DNA from: Lampris incognitus
Lineage: Eukaryota; Chordata; Actinopteri; Lampriformes; Lampridae
Reading direction: 5' to 3'
Assembly: GCF_029633865.1 (NCBI RefSeq)
Contig: NC_079217.1
Coordinates: 38,461,635 to 38,525,634 of the forward strand
DNA: 64,000 nt
Shown here: positions 31,020 through 43,715 of the stretch, one piece after another
How the letters are laid out: every line of letters starts with the position of its first letter
Position numbering within the stretch: position 1 is the first letter of the stretch
Notes under the pieces: model-generated
What the model was told of the DNA's origin: nothing
The model's input: the letters and a program-made list of their open reading frames with translations, nothing else
The model's database searches: none
Position numbers and translations under genes: made by a program

Positions 31020-32237
31020 GCCAAATGATGTGTGAAGTGGACAAAAAAAAAGATGATTGGTCAGTAATGCTCAAATTGATCTAAGTGTTAACTGGATTTT
31101 AGATTAAAAGATTTGTCTTAACTTTGCATTGCTACATAATGAGTAAATTTGGTTTATGTTAAAGACTTTATTAAAATTGTTAAAGTTAATCAAGTTAAAT
31201 TCCCAATGAAAACTGCTCCCTGTATTCTAGACATGGGTAGCTTTGCTGATACACGATGTAATACATGATAAACGTATAGTGTGTGTGTGTGTGTGTGTGT
31301 ATGAGCGCGCGCGCGTGTTTGAAATGTGTTCCTGTGTTTGTGGCAGAAGAGGTTTAACGTGCGAGCATGCCTGTAAAACTGTAAATGATGACTATACCCA
31401 GAAAGATCGCACTAAATGGAAATGAAAATGTTAAAAATCAAGTATGAATAGCGTATATGAAAGTACCATTTTTGCATATACCAGCAAAGAACTCTGCAAT
31501 GCAAATGCAGTAAGCATAAGAGACTTGTTTAAATATTAGACTCTAACATCATTTATCATAATTAAATTTTCCACAAAACTGAGGCTACTGAATACAGTTG
31601 ATATCAATGCCACCTTTTCTGCTTATATTGATAGTTTAAATGTATTTATTGAACCTAGAGTTTGTGTGTCTCAGATAAGTACATGCACACGCACATTAAA
31701 ACACACGTTGCTGTAACTTTGCCAACTCTTGCTGCACTATCTGATGTTTTGAACACATGACACCTGAGTGAAGTAAGACTTTTTGTGGCTTCTCCCACAG
31801 ATAAAGAAACAGCCTATTTCACACCATTCAGTGGGGAACATCTGTGTCCCAGAAAGAGGAAACAAGCCTAAATATGTCAACACAAAAGAATACAATAGCC
31901 TTTATTGTCAACAAAGGACAGTTTTTACTGTCTATCAGCAAACTGTAAATAGTTAAGGAGTCAGATCTGTATATTATTCTGGCAGGTGCTGGCCAACAAC
32001 GCTATTTAACCAATAAAGTATCTATTGTCACTGTAATGCAGTCATTTGATTTTTATTTTCTTGACTGCACATCAGCTACTTGAATGTTGTTGCACTCTTC
32101 AAAGCTAAAACCTACTCTGTACTGTTTTGTACTGTTAATTTTTTTGTTAATTGATTCATTCTCAGATAAACGCTGGGACCAGAGTAAAGAAATGCTTTTA
32201 TTTGTATCACCTAACAGTGATAGACCTGAGTTAGCAG
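31020..32237. other. Possible long 3' UTR of bace1, then spacer
   Basis: AT-rich sequence without coding signal. It contains a short GT/CG run at 31279-31318 and an AATAAA at 32012. Mammalian BACE1 has a long 3' UTR, so part of this may be transcribed. Confidence 0.45.
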
Positions 32238-33607
32238 CAGAGATGGGCAGTATTTCAATTAAATGTATTTGAAATATGTATTTAATTACTTTTGAGTATT
32301 TTGTAATTTGTATTTTGCTGGACAGAAAAAGATTAGATGTAATTTGTAACAAAATACTTTAAGATCTTTTGTGTATTTGAAATACATTATTTAATATGTC
32401 ATTTTATACTTAAATAAGCTATTTTTATCCCCAGGTTTAAACTGTAGGGGAAAAAACTGTACAACAATTAGCCTAATCAGTCTTTGGCTAAATGCAAGTG
32501 AATCATGTAACATGTCCTGTCAGGTCCAGCAACGCATTCATTGTGAGCTACCGTACTTCATTTGTGTTTCTTGTGACCAATAAGTAGCTTGAGGAAAGAC
32601 GCTGCTTTGGTGTTTGGTGCAAATGTCCCTAAAGATAAAGTTATGTAATCAAAATATGATCAGATATTGCATGCTAAGGCAAGCTTTCTGAATGACTCTA
32701 AAATACAACAGAAGAAACTATCAATTAGCAAATATGTGCTCTAGAACTGGCAAATATACTTACTAGCTAGTAACGTTAGCATACCAGCTAACATCACAGA
32801 CACGCTCAGGCAGCCTGGAACAGTGGCCTCTCGTGGTTAGTCATCATATGAGAAGCTTCGTTGATGAGATTAATTGTTAGCAACTTCTGTAAGTCAGGAC
32901 AAAATTAATTTCTAGCATAGCTACATTTAGCCGTTTTATAGTGGCCATTCTTAATAGTTGTCAGGGAAATAGCTTGCACAGTCCTCTTGAGGATAAGGAC
33001 AACATTTTACAGTGTTTGCTATGCCAGGGGATGGTCAGGTTAATATTCAGATTAAAACAAAAAAAAAAAACAAACAAAACAAAACAAAACAAAAAAATTA
33101 TATATTTTAAGAAAGCAAGACATGTATCAATTAAGAATCTTTCATTCTGATGTTTACACATCATCTTTTTGTACAAAACATTTTATAATACGGATTATAG
33201 AGAGTTAATACCATTCAAAGTGAACTGACCCCGTTCCTGGATAATGCTTAATAGCACATAAATGACTGCATTTTAGTGTCTATCATGTGAGTTATTAGCG
33301 TTTTGTTTTTTTTATTGCTTCTGGTTTTAAGTTGGTTTTAAGTTTTTATGGTTTTAAGTTGCAACTGGTGGGCTGAATCAATTAATGGTATCTTTATACA
33401 TATTTCTTTAGGTAGAAGTCAGTCATCTCAGGGGATGAGTGGCAATGAACCATCAGAGCCTGGCCAGGCTGGCCCATCATCTGCCACATCTGCAAAAGAA
33501 GAAGTTCCACCAATGCTCAAATGTGCAATGCTGGATGGGAAATATTTCCAAACAGTGAAGCAGATCCCAAATGGAAAAATAGAGGCCGAGTGTCAGCTGT
33601 GTAATAA

Positions 33608-33836
33608 CATCCATCCATCCATCCATTATCCTGCTCTCAGGGTCACAGGGATACTGGAGCCTATCCTAGCAGTCATTGGGCAGCTGGCAGGGAGACACCC
33701 TGGACAGACCACCAGGCCATCACAGGGCCAAGACACACACACACACACCTAGGGACAATTTAGTATGGCTGATTCACCTGACCTGCATGTCTTTGGACTG
33801 TGGGAGGAAACCCACTAACTGTGCACTAACAAAAAG
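33608..33836 (-). mobile_element. SINE inserted in the hAT BED finger
   Basis: On the + strand it begins with CCATCCATCC units and TCACAGGGATACTGGAGCC, and ends CATGTCTTTGGACTGTGGGA then GGAAACCC. It is the reverse of a widespread fish SINE body. Imperfect flanking repeats TGTGTAATAAC (about 33597) and TGTGCACTAAC (about 33819) may be its target duplication. Confidence 0.7.
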
Positions 33837-34645
33837 CTCATAATATGTGGCTGTCTTGCAGCGACATCAAATTTTAAAACCCACTTGAAATGAAGGCACC
33901 CTGACAAAATAAAGGAATCTGAAGACCACAAATAGGAATTTGCAAGTGGGAAAAGCAGCAAAAAAAAAGCAGGACCTCATACAAACAAATTACTCTCTTT
34001 GAACGTGGTCCAATGACTCAAAATAAATTGAACTCTCTCGTCACACCTTTTGTCACTAATGGCATGTACCCGTTGGCCACTGTTGAACATAAAGAATGTA
34101 TAGGCATGGTACAGGGACTTTGCCAAGGTGCTAAAGTTATGTCCAGGAGGATACTAGAGGGAACAATCAATCAAACCTTTAATAATAAACCAGCAAATTT
34201 GAAGGAGAGACTTAAGTGCACACTGCAGATATCTGGTCAACTAAAAAAAACAAGTTATATGGGAGACACTGTACATTGGATACAAACAGACATGCTAGAA
34301 CATGAATTGGCTGCTCTTGCTTGCAAACATTTTCCAAGTCAACATACCTACAATTGCATTGCAGCACTACTGGAAGAAATCCATTCAGAATATGGACTCA
34401 CAACTGACACTACTGTGGCTATTGTAACTGACAATGCATCAAACTTCTCAAAAGCATTTTGAGAGTTCAATATTATAGTCGTTTCAGAGGAACAGGATGA
34501 GACAGATGAGCAGGAACGGGATCTTTCATTTGTAATAATAGATCCAGAGGGAGAAGAAGTGTCAGAGTGTGCTATAATATAATTCTACCACCTCACGTCA
34601 GGTGTTCCACTCACACACTCACTGAGTTTGGTTTCAACCACTGAT

Positions 34646-34657
34646 GCCAAAAGGGCA
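34646..34657. repeat. 12-base target duplication of the LINE, left copy
   Basis: GCCAAAAGGGCA here is repeated exactly at 49613-49624, on the far side of the LINE and everything nested in it. Confidence 0.9.
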
Positions 34658-34785
34658 TCTCTCATCTCATCATCAGCCACTTCTCTGGGGTCGGGTCGTG
34701 GTGGCAGCAAGCCAAGTAAGGCACTCCAGATGTCCCTCTCTCCAGCAATGCCCTCCAGCTCCCCCTGGGGGATCCCAAGGCGTTC

Positions 34786-35581
34786 CTAGGCCACATTGGA
34801 CATGTAGTCCCTCCAATGAGTTCTGGACCTACCCCAGGGTCTCCTCCCAGTTGAATATGCCCGGAAAACATCCAAAGGAAGGCGCCCAGGAGGCATCCAA
34901 ATCAGATGCCCAAACCACCTCAACTGGCTCCTTTCGATGCAAAGGAACAGTGGCTCTACGCCGAACTCCCTCCGGATGTCTGAGCTCCTCACCCTATCTC
35001 TAAAGTTGAGCCCAGACACCCTACGGAGGAAACTCACTTCAGCCATTTGCATGTGCGATCTCACCCTTTTGGTCACTACCCAAAGCTCGTGAGGGTTGGA
35101 ACGAAGACTGACTGGTGAATTGAGAGCTTTGCCTTCTGACTCAGCTCCCTCTTCACCACTACGATCCGGTTCAACATCCACATTATTGCTGATGCTGCAA
35201 CAATCTGCCTGTCAATCTCCCGCTCCATCCTACCCTCACTCATGAACAAGACCCTGATATACTTGAACTCCTTCACTTGGGGCAACAAGCAATCCACCAT
35301 TTTCCGGTAGAGCACCATGGCCTTGGAGGTGCTGACTCTCGTCCCTGCCAGTTTACACTCGGTTGCAAACCGCCCCACTGCACGCTGGAGGTCACGTTCT
35401 GACAAAGCCAACAAAACCACATCATCTGCGAAGAGCAGAGATGCAACTCTGAGGTTCCCAAAATGGACACACTCTCACCTTGGCTGCGCCTTGAGAGCCT
35501 ATCCATGAATATCACAAATGGAATCGAAGACAAGAGACAACCTTGGCGGAATCCAATACCCACTGAAAAGGTGTTTGACTT
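34786..35581 (-). pseudogene. LINE reverse transcriptase, C-terminal part
   Basis: The minus strand reads VGIGFRQGCLLS, FVIFMDRLSRRSQGE, then the region of the degraded active site, VKEFKYIRVLFMSEGRMERE, IDRQIVAASAIMW and the C-terminal block SQLRWFGHLIWMPPGRLP then LDVFRAYSTGRRPWGRSRT. It falls into at least three frames. Transcribed, it would not give an active protein. Confidence 0.85.
35574..35581. repeat. 8-base target duplication of the MULE, left copy
   Basis: TTTGACTT here is repeated at 47643-47650. Removing one copy and the insert restores the LINE reading. Confidence 0.9.
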
Positions 35582-35865
35582 GGGGCCGTGCCTATAGTCC
35601 CCGGGTCGGGAACATAGGACTCTTTCGGAAAAAAGGGTCCCATATTCCCCGTTTTCCCCTAAAAAGGTCCTATAATCCCGGCTGCAATAGACACCGGGGA
35701 ACATAGAACCCTCTTTTGGAAAAAGAGTCCTATATTCCCCGCTGTTTCCAGGGGAACATAGGACCTTTTTCCAAATAAAGGGTCCTATATTCCCTGCTAT
35801 TGCCAATCGAGGAACAAACCGGGGAACTTAAAACCCTTTTTGCAAATTATTTCCTTAACGGGTCC
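35582..35865. repeat. Left MULE terminal array of hairpin motifs
   Basis: At least six copies of a GGGGAACATAGGACC-like motif alternate with its complement (GGTCCTATATTCCCC), spaced so that neighbouring pairs can form hairpins about 45 bases long. They become more diverged toward the inside. Confidence 0.85.
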
Positions 35866-36452
35866 AAAATACTAAAACTGGGGTCATGGCTGAGTTGTAG
35901 GCTACGACAATCTATTCCTCCACTGATTAAATTAGGCCGTATTACCATTGTTGGCTGTTGTATATCGCAGGCCACCTTGAGTGCGTATCCAAATTCGGCC
36001 TAGAGGAGGCTGTAATTTGCGTTATTGTTATTTCTTACCAATATTTACTGCAGTAGGGCTAGTTAGTCGGCTCTCCGGCTCAGCATGGACAGTCGGCAAT
36101 CAACGCAAGTTTGTCTTGCAGTAGGCCCGCCTACCAGTATAACCTAGCCATTTCCACCTTCGCTCAAAGTCCAATTTGCACAGCACTGGACACTTCAGCC
36201 ACTTTCTTGTTACTTTGCAGTTCGTTTTCCATATTAAATCACTTGGCAGACTTTCTTTCAAAAAGACTTTAATGATGAACTTTTTAGGCAGAGAACTTAG
36301 ACCAGGATTTGGAATTTAGGACCAGCACAAAGTATCCATCAACGGGGGCCGCCTACCTTACACAATAGGCTAATTGCCTAATAATAATAATATGTGCTTC
36401 TCAAAAATTAAAGGCTTGTGGAGGTGCTAAACCAAAAACATGAATCAAAGAC

Positions 36453-36672
36453 GAACATCAAAGGATGTAAGGTAACACTCACCAAATGGTAAAAAAAATA
36501 ACAGAGGCAGTCCTCTATTTCACCATTTTATTGTTTGGCATCAGTCATTAAGGTTTCTGAAGAAGACCACCCGGCCAAGTTAATGATTGATGCCAAACAA
36601 TGAAATGGTAAAATAGAGAATTGTGTTTTTTTTTTAATTTGATGAGTGCTACCTTACATCCTTTGATGTTCT
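36453..36672. mobile_element. Foldback (MITE-like) element
   Basis: The left arm begins GAACATCAAAGGATGTAAGG and ends GGCATCAGTCATTAA (about 36553). The right arm begins TTAATGATTGATGCC (about 36580) and ends CCTTACATCCTTTGATGTTC. The arms, 90-100 bases each, are about 85% complementary by eye around a loop of about 27 bases. It lies in the 3' part of the MULE. Confidence 0.75.
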
Positions 36673-37125
36673 TCTTTAATAATAATAATAATAATAATAA
36701 TAATAGCCTAATTATAAAAGAGGCCTAATAACAAATAACAATTACAGGCATAATACTATCAATAGTAACACTGATAATAGGCTATTAATAACAAAATGCT
36801 TCTAGTAAAAGCTTGGCTGAAAAAGGGTTGGTCTATGGCAGAAGCCCCCCAGAAAAGGCATGGTCTAAAACAAAAATCTCCAAGGCCTAACTAGCCTAAC
36901 GTTAAGGCTTTTTTCTTCTTCAAAAAAGCAAAATGAGTAGTCCTAGTCCATTAGGCTACTCAACAAAGAGGGGCTAAAACCTCTACTCAGCCTATCTGAA
37001 AATGTGGTGGCTTACAGCCCTCCAATATGATTCCAAATCTCTGTGACCAGCATCCAGTTGACCCTTTAGCCACAGGAGACGGGCCTCCAACCTCCTCCAC
37101 TTGGAATCCCGCCTTGGGGGAGCAT

Positions 37126-37130
37126 CTCCT
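37126..37130. repeat. 5-base target duplication of the BEL element, left copy
   Basis: CTCCT directly precedes the 5' LTR and recurs at 44351-44355 directly after the 3' LTR. Confidence 0.9.
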
Positions 37131-37147
37131 TGTAAATGACCCATATA

Positions 37148-38366
37148 CACTCACTGGCCACTTTATTAGGTACACCTTGCTAGTACCGGGTTGGACCCCC
37201 TTTTGCCTTCAGAACTGCCTTAATCCTTCGTGGCATAGATTCAACAAGGTACTGGAAACATTCCTCAAAGAGTTTGGTCCATATTGACATGATAGCATCA
37301 CGCAGTTGCCGCAGATTTGTCGGCTGCACATCCATGATGCGAATCTCCCGGTCCACCACATCCCAAAGGTCCTCTATTGGATTGAGATCTGGTGACTGTG
37401 GAGGCCATTTGAGTACAGTGAACTCATTGTCATGTTCAAGAAACCAGTCTGAGATGATTCGAGCTTTATGACATGGCGCATTATCCTGCTGGAAGTAGCC
37501 ATCAGAAGATGGGAACACTGTGGTGATAAAGGGATGGACATGGTCAGCAACAATACTCAGGTAGGCTGTGGCGTTGACACGATGCTCAATTGGTACCAAG
37601 GGGCCCAAAGTGTGCCAAGAAAATATCCCCCATACCATTACACCACCACCACCAGCCTGAACCGTTGATACAAGGCAGGATGGATCCATGCTTTCATGTT
37701 GTTGACGCCAAATTCTGACCCTACCATCCGAATGTCGCAGCAGAAATCGAGACTCATCAGACAGGCAACGTTTTTCCAATCTTCTATTGTCCAATTTTGG
37801 TGAGCCTGTGCGAATTGTAGCCTCAGTTTCCTGTTCTTAGCTGACAGGAGTGGCACCCGGTGTGGTCTTCTGCTGCTGTAGCCCATCTGCCTCAAGGTTC
37901 GACGTGTTGTGCGTTCAGAGATGCTCTTCTGCATACCTCGGTTGTAATGAGTGGTTATTTGAGTTACTGTTGCCTTTCTATCAGCTCGAACCAGTCTGGC
38001 CATTCTCCTCTGACCTCTGGCATCAACAAGGCATTTTCGCCCACAGAACTGCCCCTCACTGGATATTTTCTCTTTTTCGGACCATTCGCTGTAAACCCTA
38101 GAGATGGTTGTGCGTGAAAATCCCAGTAGATCAGCAGTTTCTGAAATACTCAGACTAGCCCGTCTGGCACCAACAACCATGCCACTTTCAAAGTCACTTA
38201 AATCACCTTTCTTCCCCATTCTGATGCTTGGTTTGAACTGCAGCAGATCGTCTTGACCATGTCTACATGCCTAAATGCATTGAGTTGCTGCCTTGTGATT
38301 GGCTGATTAGAAATTTGCGTTAACGAGCAGTTGGACAGGAGTGCCTAATAAAGTGGCCGGTGAGTG
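37148..38366 (-). mobile_element. Tc1-like transposon C, copy 2 (inverted)
   Basis: Ends CACTCACTGGCCACTTTATT and its inverted match are flanked by TA on both sides. Length is 1219 bases against 1220 for copy 1 at 29003-30222. The uninterrupted 3' LTR at 43911-43924 shows the empty site. Confidence 0.95.
37180..38219 (-). pseudogene. Tc1-like transposase with one frameshift
   Basis: It starts at 38219 with MGKKGDLSDFESGMVV and is nearly identical to the intact copy at 29150-30190. A one-base deletion near 37764 (CCTGTCTGATG where copy 1 has CCTGGTCTGATG) shifts the frame just before the first catalytic Asp. The second half continues in the next frame from [13 protein letters not shown] to KAKGGPTRY. 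HDNEFTVLKW and PIEDLWDV differ slightly from copy 1, with Asp replacing His after the catalytic Glu. The protein as written would be inactive. Confidence 0.92.
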
Positions 38367-38772
38367 TAATTTTGTATGGTGCTCATTATTGATTTGTATT
38401 TGGTGCCTAAAGTACAGTCCTGATTGATATTAACAGCGAATTACACTTCCTTTTGTTATGTGACCTTTATTTGAAAAACTCTGGTCTCCCATGATGCTGT
38501 GCGCCATTGCGAGAAAACGGCAGAACTAAACTGAAAGTTGAAGACGATGGTCATGTTCGCTATGCACAGAACGAATTCACAACTTATAATTGATTGATCA
38601 TCATCATTTATTTAGCACCTAGCTGGAAGGCGAAAAGCTCTTACGGTGGTTCTATGGTGTGTCTACGGTGTGACTAGTAAAATGCTGCAATAAATGGTTT
38701 GATACCGCACCACGGACCCATCAGTCGTTATTGGAGTGCATCGTCTGAATAAAGTCCGGCTGGAATGCTACA

Positions 38773-39502
38773 GTATGAGCTAGCCTCTTCATCAACCCCG
38801 CCACCACGCTGCCAGAGGAGGTCTATGAGGACGAGCCACGGAGCTAAGTTGCTACTAGTCTACAAGGGACAATTCATCGGGCGTCTTGGCGCCATTTCAT
38901 CGGGCTACTCGACGCCATTTTACGGGTCCTCTAGACAAAGGAACTCTACTCTCATCAGGCAACTGGCTTGAAGGTTTGGTGTGACGGTCAGACTCTAAAG
39001 GTATGGAACATTTCATTGATTGATACGGAACAATTCATCTTCACTGAGAACATTGATAAACATATGGTTTGAGAAGAAAAGGTTTAAGAAGAAAAAGACA
39101 TCAACAACAATGGACATTTATTGAATTTGATGTTTCTCAGTGTGAAGCTGATGGGACTTTATAGAACAAATAAGTTCACACAAAGTAACAAGTGAATCAA
39201 GTGACTTTGTTTATTGACTGTTATTATTATTACTATCCATTTACTGATCATCCTTCCTGTTGACTGTGAAAAAAAGGGAAAAATGTTTAATGCATGATTT
39301 ATACAGTCTGAATGGTAACTGAATGTTGTATTCAGTGGAGAGATTGATATTATAACCTTGCAGTCAGTAATATAACAGTCAGCCTACAGTAATAGGCTCT
39401 AGTCCTCTAAGCAGTCTGTAGCTATACCAGGTTCTCTGCTCCTCTCTTCGGGTAGTCTATGGGCTATAGTAAAGGCAAACAATTCATTACATCACATTTA
39501 TC
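38773..39502 (+). other. Untranslated leader of the BEL element
   Basis: The 730 bases between the 5' LTR and gag have no long frame. They include TTGGCGCCATTTCATCGGGC and a related unit shortly after, perhaps a short local duplication. A packaging signal is expected here but is not recognisable. Confidence 0.5.
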
Positions 39503-41374
39503 ATGGCAGAATTGAATATGACTGAAACAGAGAATCTTGCCCCACAGTCGGAGCTAGAGAATCAGATAAATAGACTACAGCTTAAAATTAGTAAGCTACA
39601 AGAGGCTCTCAATGAAACGCTAGAGACTACCGAGATAGAACACTTAGAGAAGGAAATTCAAACTAAGGAAGAAACACTAAGTAGCCTCCAAAGTCAACTT
39701 GAAGAACAAATTGGGGATAGCCTCCGACGCTCGACTCGAGTGAAGATCTCGACTCCTAAAATGCTTGAACTGCAACAAGAGGAGGTGAGGAAGAAGGAGA
39801 AAAAGCTCCTCTCAGTGTACGAAAAATGGAAGAGTCGAGCTCATGAATCAAGAGAGCGGCTAAAGAAAGACCTCAAGGAAACTGAGCTGGCATCTCTGCT
39901 TGATACTTTGGAGAAGGATAAAGAGGCTGTGTTGAACACCTATAATGACATACGAGGTCACTTCACACCCTCAGCCAAAATGAGAAGCCGTGTTGATGCA
40001 TGTGAGGCAGCGACAACAGAGATTAAGAAAATCGCCTACGAGAGGATTGTAGACATCGATTTAGATTTTGATGCAGAACAAGCACAACGACGTCTCAAGG
40101 AGCTACTCAAGGGTGGCTATGCGCGCTCAATCTATGGATCCACTGTCAAGAGTGTCAAAGTCAGTCCACAGCCACAAAGGCAGCACTTTAACAGTCAAAC
40201 GTGTGGACGCGGCAGCAGAGCTTGCAGCAAAGGAAGCGGAGTTCGAAGAGTTGCTTGAAGAAGATAAGCAAAGGGAGAAGATACAACGTTTGGAGGAGCA
40301 ACAAAGGACACTAGAGGAGCAACGAAGGACGCTAGAGGAGCAACAAAGGTGGCAGCTTGAAGTGAAAAACGCGCTCTTGAACGTCTACAGGCAGAAAAGG
40401 ACTTAAGGGCTGCACGGGCCAGACTTCAAGTCTATAACCAGGGAACATCACAGGGCGGCAGTGTCCACTCTAATGATCCTGAAAGAAATCTTCACGGCTG
40501 CCCAGCTACCAGCAACCAAACCCTCAATATAACGGCATCGTCACTTGACGTAAACGTGTCGTCCCTTGCCCGGGCCCTCCAAGATAGTACAGCCCTGAAT
40601 AGACTTCCAGTGCCAGAGCCATCGGTATTTAATGGCGACCCCATTCAGTTCATTGAGTGGAGAACTTCATTCATGTCACTCATTGACTCAAAGGCCATCT
40701 CCTCAGCAGACAAGCTTTACTACTTGAGGAAATATGTAGGCGGCCCAGCTCATTAGACACTGGAAGGGACCTTCTACAGAAACGATGGCGAGTCTTACAA
40801 GGAGCAAACTGAATCACCGATACGGACAGGCCTTCGTCATACAGAGAGCCTTCAGGGACAGGCTCACAAAGTGGCCAAAAATCCAACCAAGGGATGCAGA
40901 GGGACTTAGAGACTTTTCCGACTTCTTGAACGCCTGCCAAGACGCAATGTCTCATGTGAAGAGCATCGAAATATTGAACGACTGTGAAGAGAACATGAAG
41001 CTGGTCCACAAACTGCCAGACTGGGCAGCATCTCGATGGAACAGGAAGGCTACGGAAGCCTTGGACAGGAATCAAGAATTCCCCAGCTTCAAGGACTTCA
41101 CCACCTTCATGGCAAAGGAGGCAGCGATCGCATGCAATCCGATCACCTCACCTTATGCCTTACGCAACTCCGAGTCTAGCACAGCAAAACCGAATAACAG
41201 GGACCCTAAGAGGAACAAGGCGAGTGTTCTGAGTACGCAAACTGAAACGGACAGTGACAAGCAAAAGCCAGCCAGCGGAAAGGAAAAACCCCCCTGTGCG
41301 TTCTGCTAAGACAGTCAACATGGGCTACATGCATGTCCCAAGTTCATCGCCAAGACTCTGGAGGAGAGAAGAGA
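39503..41374 (+). pseudogene. BEL gag region, broken
   Basis: It begins MAELNMTETENLAPQSELEN, a long charged coiled-coil N-terminus (about residues 10-160) rich in Glu/Lys/Leu, then three EEQQRTLEEQ-type repeats near 40295-40350. The capsid-like part includes PSVFNGDPIQFIEWRTSF, the usual gag_pre-integrase-type hallmark in BEL gags, and continues FRDRLTKWPKIQ. There are at least two frameshifts (about 40100-40260 and 40380-40560) and in-frame stops at 40754 and 41307-41309. Confidence 0.8.
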
Positions 41375-41378
41375 ATTC

Positions 41379-43715
41379 GTGAAAGAGAACAAGCTCTGCT
41401 ATGGCTGCACCAAACCCGGCCATAGCGCGAAGGACTGTCGACATAGACATACCTGCAACACCTGCAAAGGCAAACACCCCACCTGTCTTCACAATGACAA
41501 CCACGTGAAAAGGGAACCGTCTGCAGCTCGGGAAAACACTCCCCCAAGCAACGCTAATGAATCAGAAGCTGCCGCGACTGCAATGTCACATGCCGTCACG
41601 ACTGGACAGTCTACCAACACATCGATGATTGTACCCGTATGGGTGTCATCCAAGAACAACTCAGGAACAGAAAAACTTGTCTACGCCCTGCTGGATACAC
41701 AGAGTGACACCACATTCGTCGACCAGGAAGTGAGCAGCGCTCTAAAGGCAGAGTCCTGTCCAGTGAAACTGAAGTTAACGACAATGATAGGAAGTGACAC
41801 CATCGTGAAAAGCCAACGAGTCTCGGGGCTTCGTGTGCGCGGTTACAGATCTTCCCTCCACATCGACCTTCCTCCTGCCTACGCTAAGGACTGTATACCG
41901 GTGAACCGCGCCCACATTCCTACAAGTGAAACAGCCAGACAATGGAATCATCTCTCCGCAGTCATAGACGAGATTCCACCGCTGCAAGATTGTGATATTG
42001 GTCTTTTAATAGGATACAACTGTGCGAGGGCAATGGCACCAAGAGACGTAATAGCAGGAGGAAATGAAGAGCCTTACGCAATCCGAACCGACCTTGGATG
42101 GAGCATCGTGGGTTGCTCTTCACCGTGCCTTGACACTCCAAGCGTGGCGAGACAGTGTTTCCGAGTAGCTGTGAAGGAGCTCCCGCCAGTCACCCCTGCA
42201 GATGCTATTCGCATTCTGGAGTCCGACTTCAAAGATGCCAAGGAGGATGAAAAGACGGTGTCCCAGGAAGATATCTTGTTCCTGGACAAACTCAAAAACG
42301 GCATCCAGAAGAACAGTCAAGGTCACTACGAAATGCCCTTACCTTTTAAGGAGAGACCCAACCTACCTGACAACAAACAGCTTGCCATCGTTCGTCTCAG
42401 CCATCTGAAGAGGAAGCTGGCAAAGGATGAAAGATACAAAGAACAGTACATCAAGTTCATGGAGGATGTCATAGAAAAGGGTGACGCAGAGGAAATACAT
42501 GATGATGGGAAGGAAGGAGAAAAATGGTACATACCTCATCATGGTGTCTATCACGCCAAGAAGCCAGACAAACTGCGCGTGGTATTCGAATGCTCTGCCA
42601 AATACAAGGGAACCAGTCTAAACGATCATCTGCTCACCGGACCCGACTTGATGAACAATCTCAATGGTGTTCGCCTTCGCTTCCGACTGCATTCTACTGC
42701 GTTGATGTGCGACATAGAAAAGATGTTTCACCAATTCCACGTGAGCGAGACGGATCAGGATTACCCGCGCTTCCTATGGTGGAAGAAAGGAGATCTCAGC
42801 ACGCAACCTCAAGAGTACCGAATGAGGGTGCATATCTTCGGTGCTGCCTCATCACCTGGTTGCGCAAACTACGGCTTGAAGTACCTGGCTACTGAGAACA
42901 GAGACCTATACCCCCTAGGTTCACAGTTCATTCTGAGAGACTTTTATGTTGATGATGGTGTCGCAAGTATGGACAGTACAGAGAAGGCTATTCAGCTCGC
43001 TCGAGAAGCCAGAGAACTTTGTGCCCTGGGTGGCCTTAGACTCCACAAATTTGTGTCCAACGACAGACTTGTAATAGAAAGCATACTGTCATCTGAATGT
43101 GCATCAGAAATCAAAGATCTTAACCTTACCTTGGATGACCTACCTTCAGAAAGAGCGTTGGGGATCCAATGGCACATCGAGTCAGACTGCTTGAAGTTCA
43201 ACGTCAATCTCAAGGATCAACCTGCAACACGCCTAGGTATACTGTCTACGGTTGCCTCCTTGTATGACCCCCTAGGGTTTGTCGCCCCATTCTTGCTCAT
43301 TGGAAAGGGAGTACTGCAGGAAATGTGCAGACATGGAACGGGTTGGGATGATCCTCTGACTGATGAACTTCGCCCATGGTGGGAGAGATGGAAAAATGAC
43401 CTTACCAACATGGAGAAGATCGACATTCCCCGGAGATATGCACCTGCAAACTTTGGGAGGGTCACCAGACAGGAGTTACACCACTTCTCCGATGCAAGCA
43501 CGGCTGGCTACAGACAGTGTTCATATCTGAGACTCAGAAATGAATGGAGGTTGGGTAGAGTTTTAGAGACTGTAGTAGATAGAGATGGACTGGTTAGGAG
43601 GGGGAAGATCTGTCTAGGGGATAGAAACCTAGGCAAAAAAGGTGAACAGCTCACCAAGCAGACAGTGCTTGAACGGCCAGTTCAAAAACTGGTCTTGTTA
43701 CTAGATAGTGACTAG
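41379..43715 (+). pseudogene. BEL pol: protease and RT joined to integrase tail
   Basis: A 778-codon open frame. Residues 7-20 form a zinc knuckle (CYGCTKPGHSAKDC). The aspartic protease site is LLDTQSDTTFV (about 107-117). Reverse transcriptase spans about 370-620 with IEKMFHQFHV, FGAASSPGCAN and the catalytic YVDDGVAS. RNase H begins HHFSDASTAGY (about 704) but breaks off within ten residues. The last 60 residues (NEWRLGRVLETV, LVRRGK, LERPVQKLVLLL) are the integrase C-terminus. A deletion of some 2 kb therefore removed RNase H and the integrase core while keeping an open frame. Such a copy could move only with help from a complete relative. Confidence 0.88.

Larger units (their letters stand above)
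33435..34657 (+). pseudogene. hAT transposase, N-terminal half
   Basis: A start MSGNEPSEPGQAG is followed by a BED-type zinc finger whose cysteines (ECQLC) precede a SINE insertion and whose histidines follow it (FKTHLK...RHPDK near 33875-33905). The RNase H-fold part begins FVTNGMYPLATVEHKECIGM. The first catalytic region is WIQTDMLEHELAALACKHF and the second TDNASNFSKAF (near 34430-34460). Then a degraded acidic stretch and the LPPHVRCSTHTLSLVSTTDA segment run to the LINE junction. Several stops and frameshifts exist. It is a fossil. Confidence 0.8.
37131..38772 (+). repeat. 5' LTR of BEL, interrupted by Tc1
   Basis: The LTR occupies 37131-37147 and 38367-38772. A Tc1-like element sits between. 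It contains AATAAATGG and GAATAAAGTCC as possible poly(A) signals near its right end. No convincing primer-binding site was recognised just after it. Confidence 0.88.

Noticed and set aside
40680-41075. 131-codon minus-strand frame
   Set aside because: Antisense to the BEL gag region, with no domain of its own.
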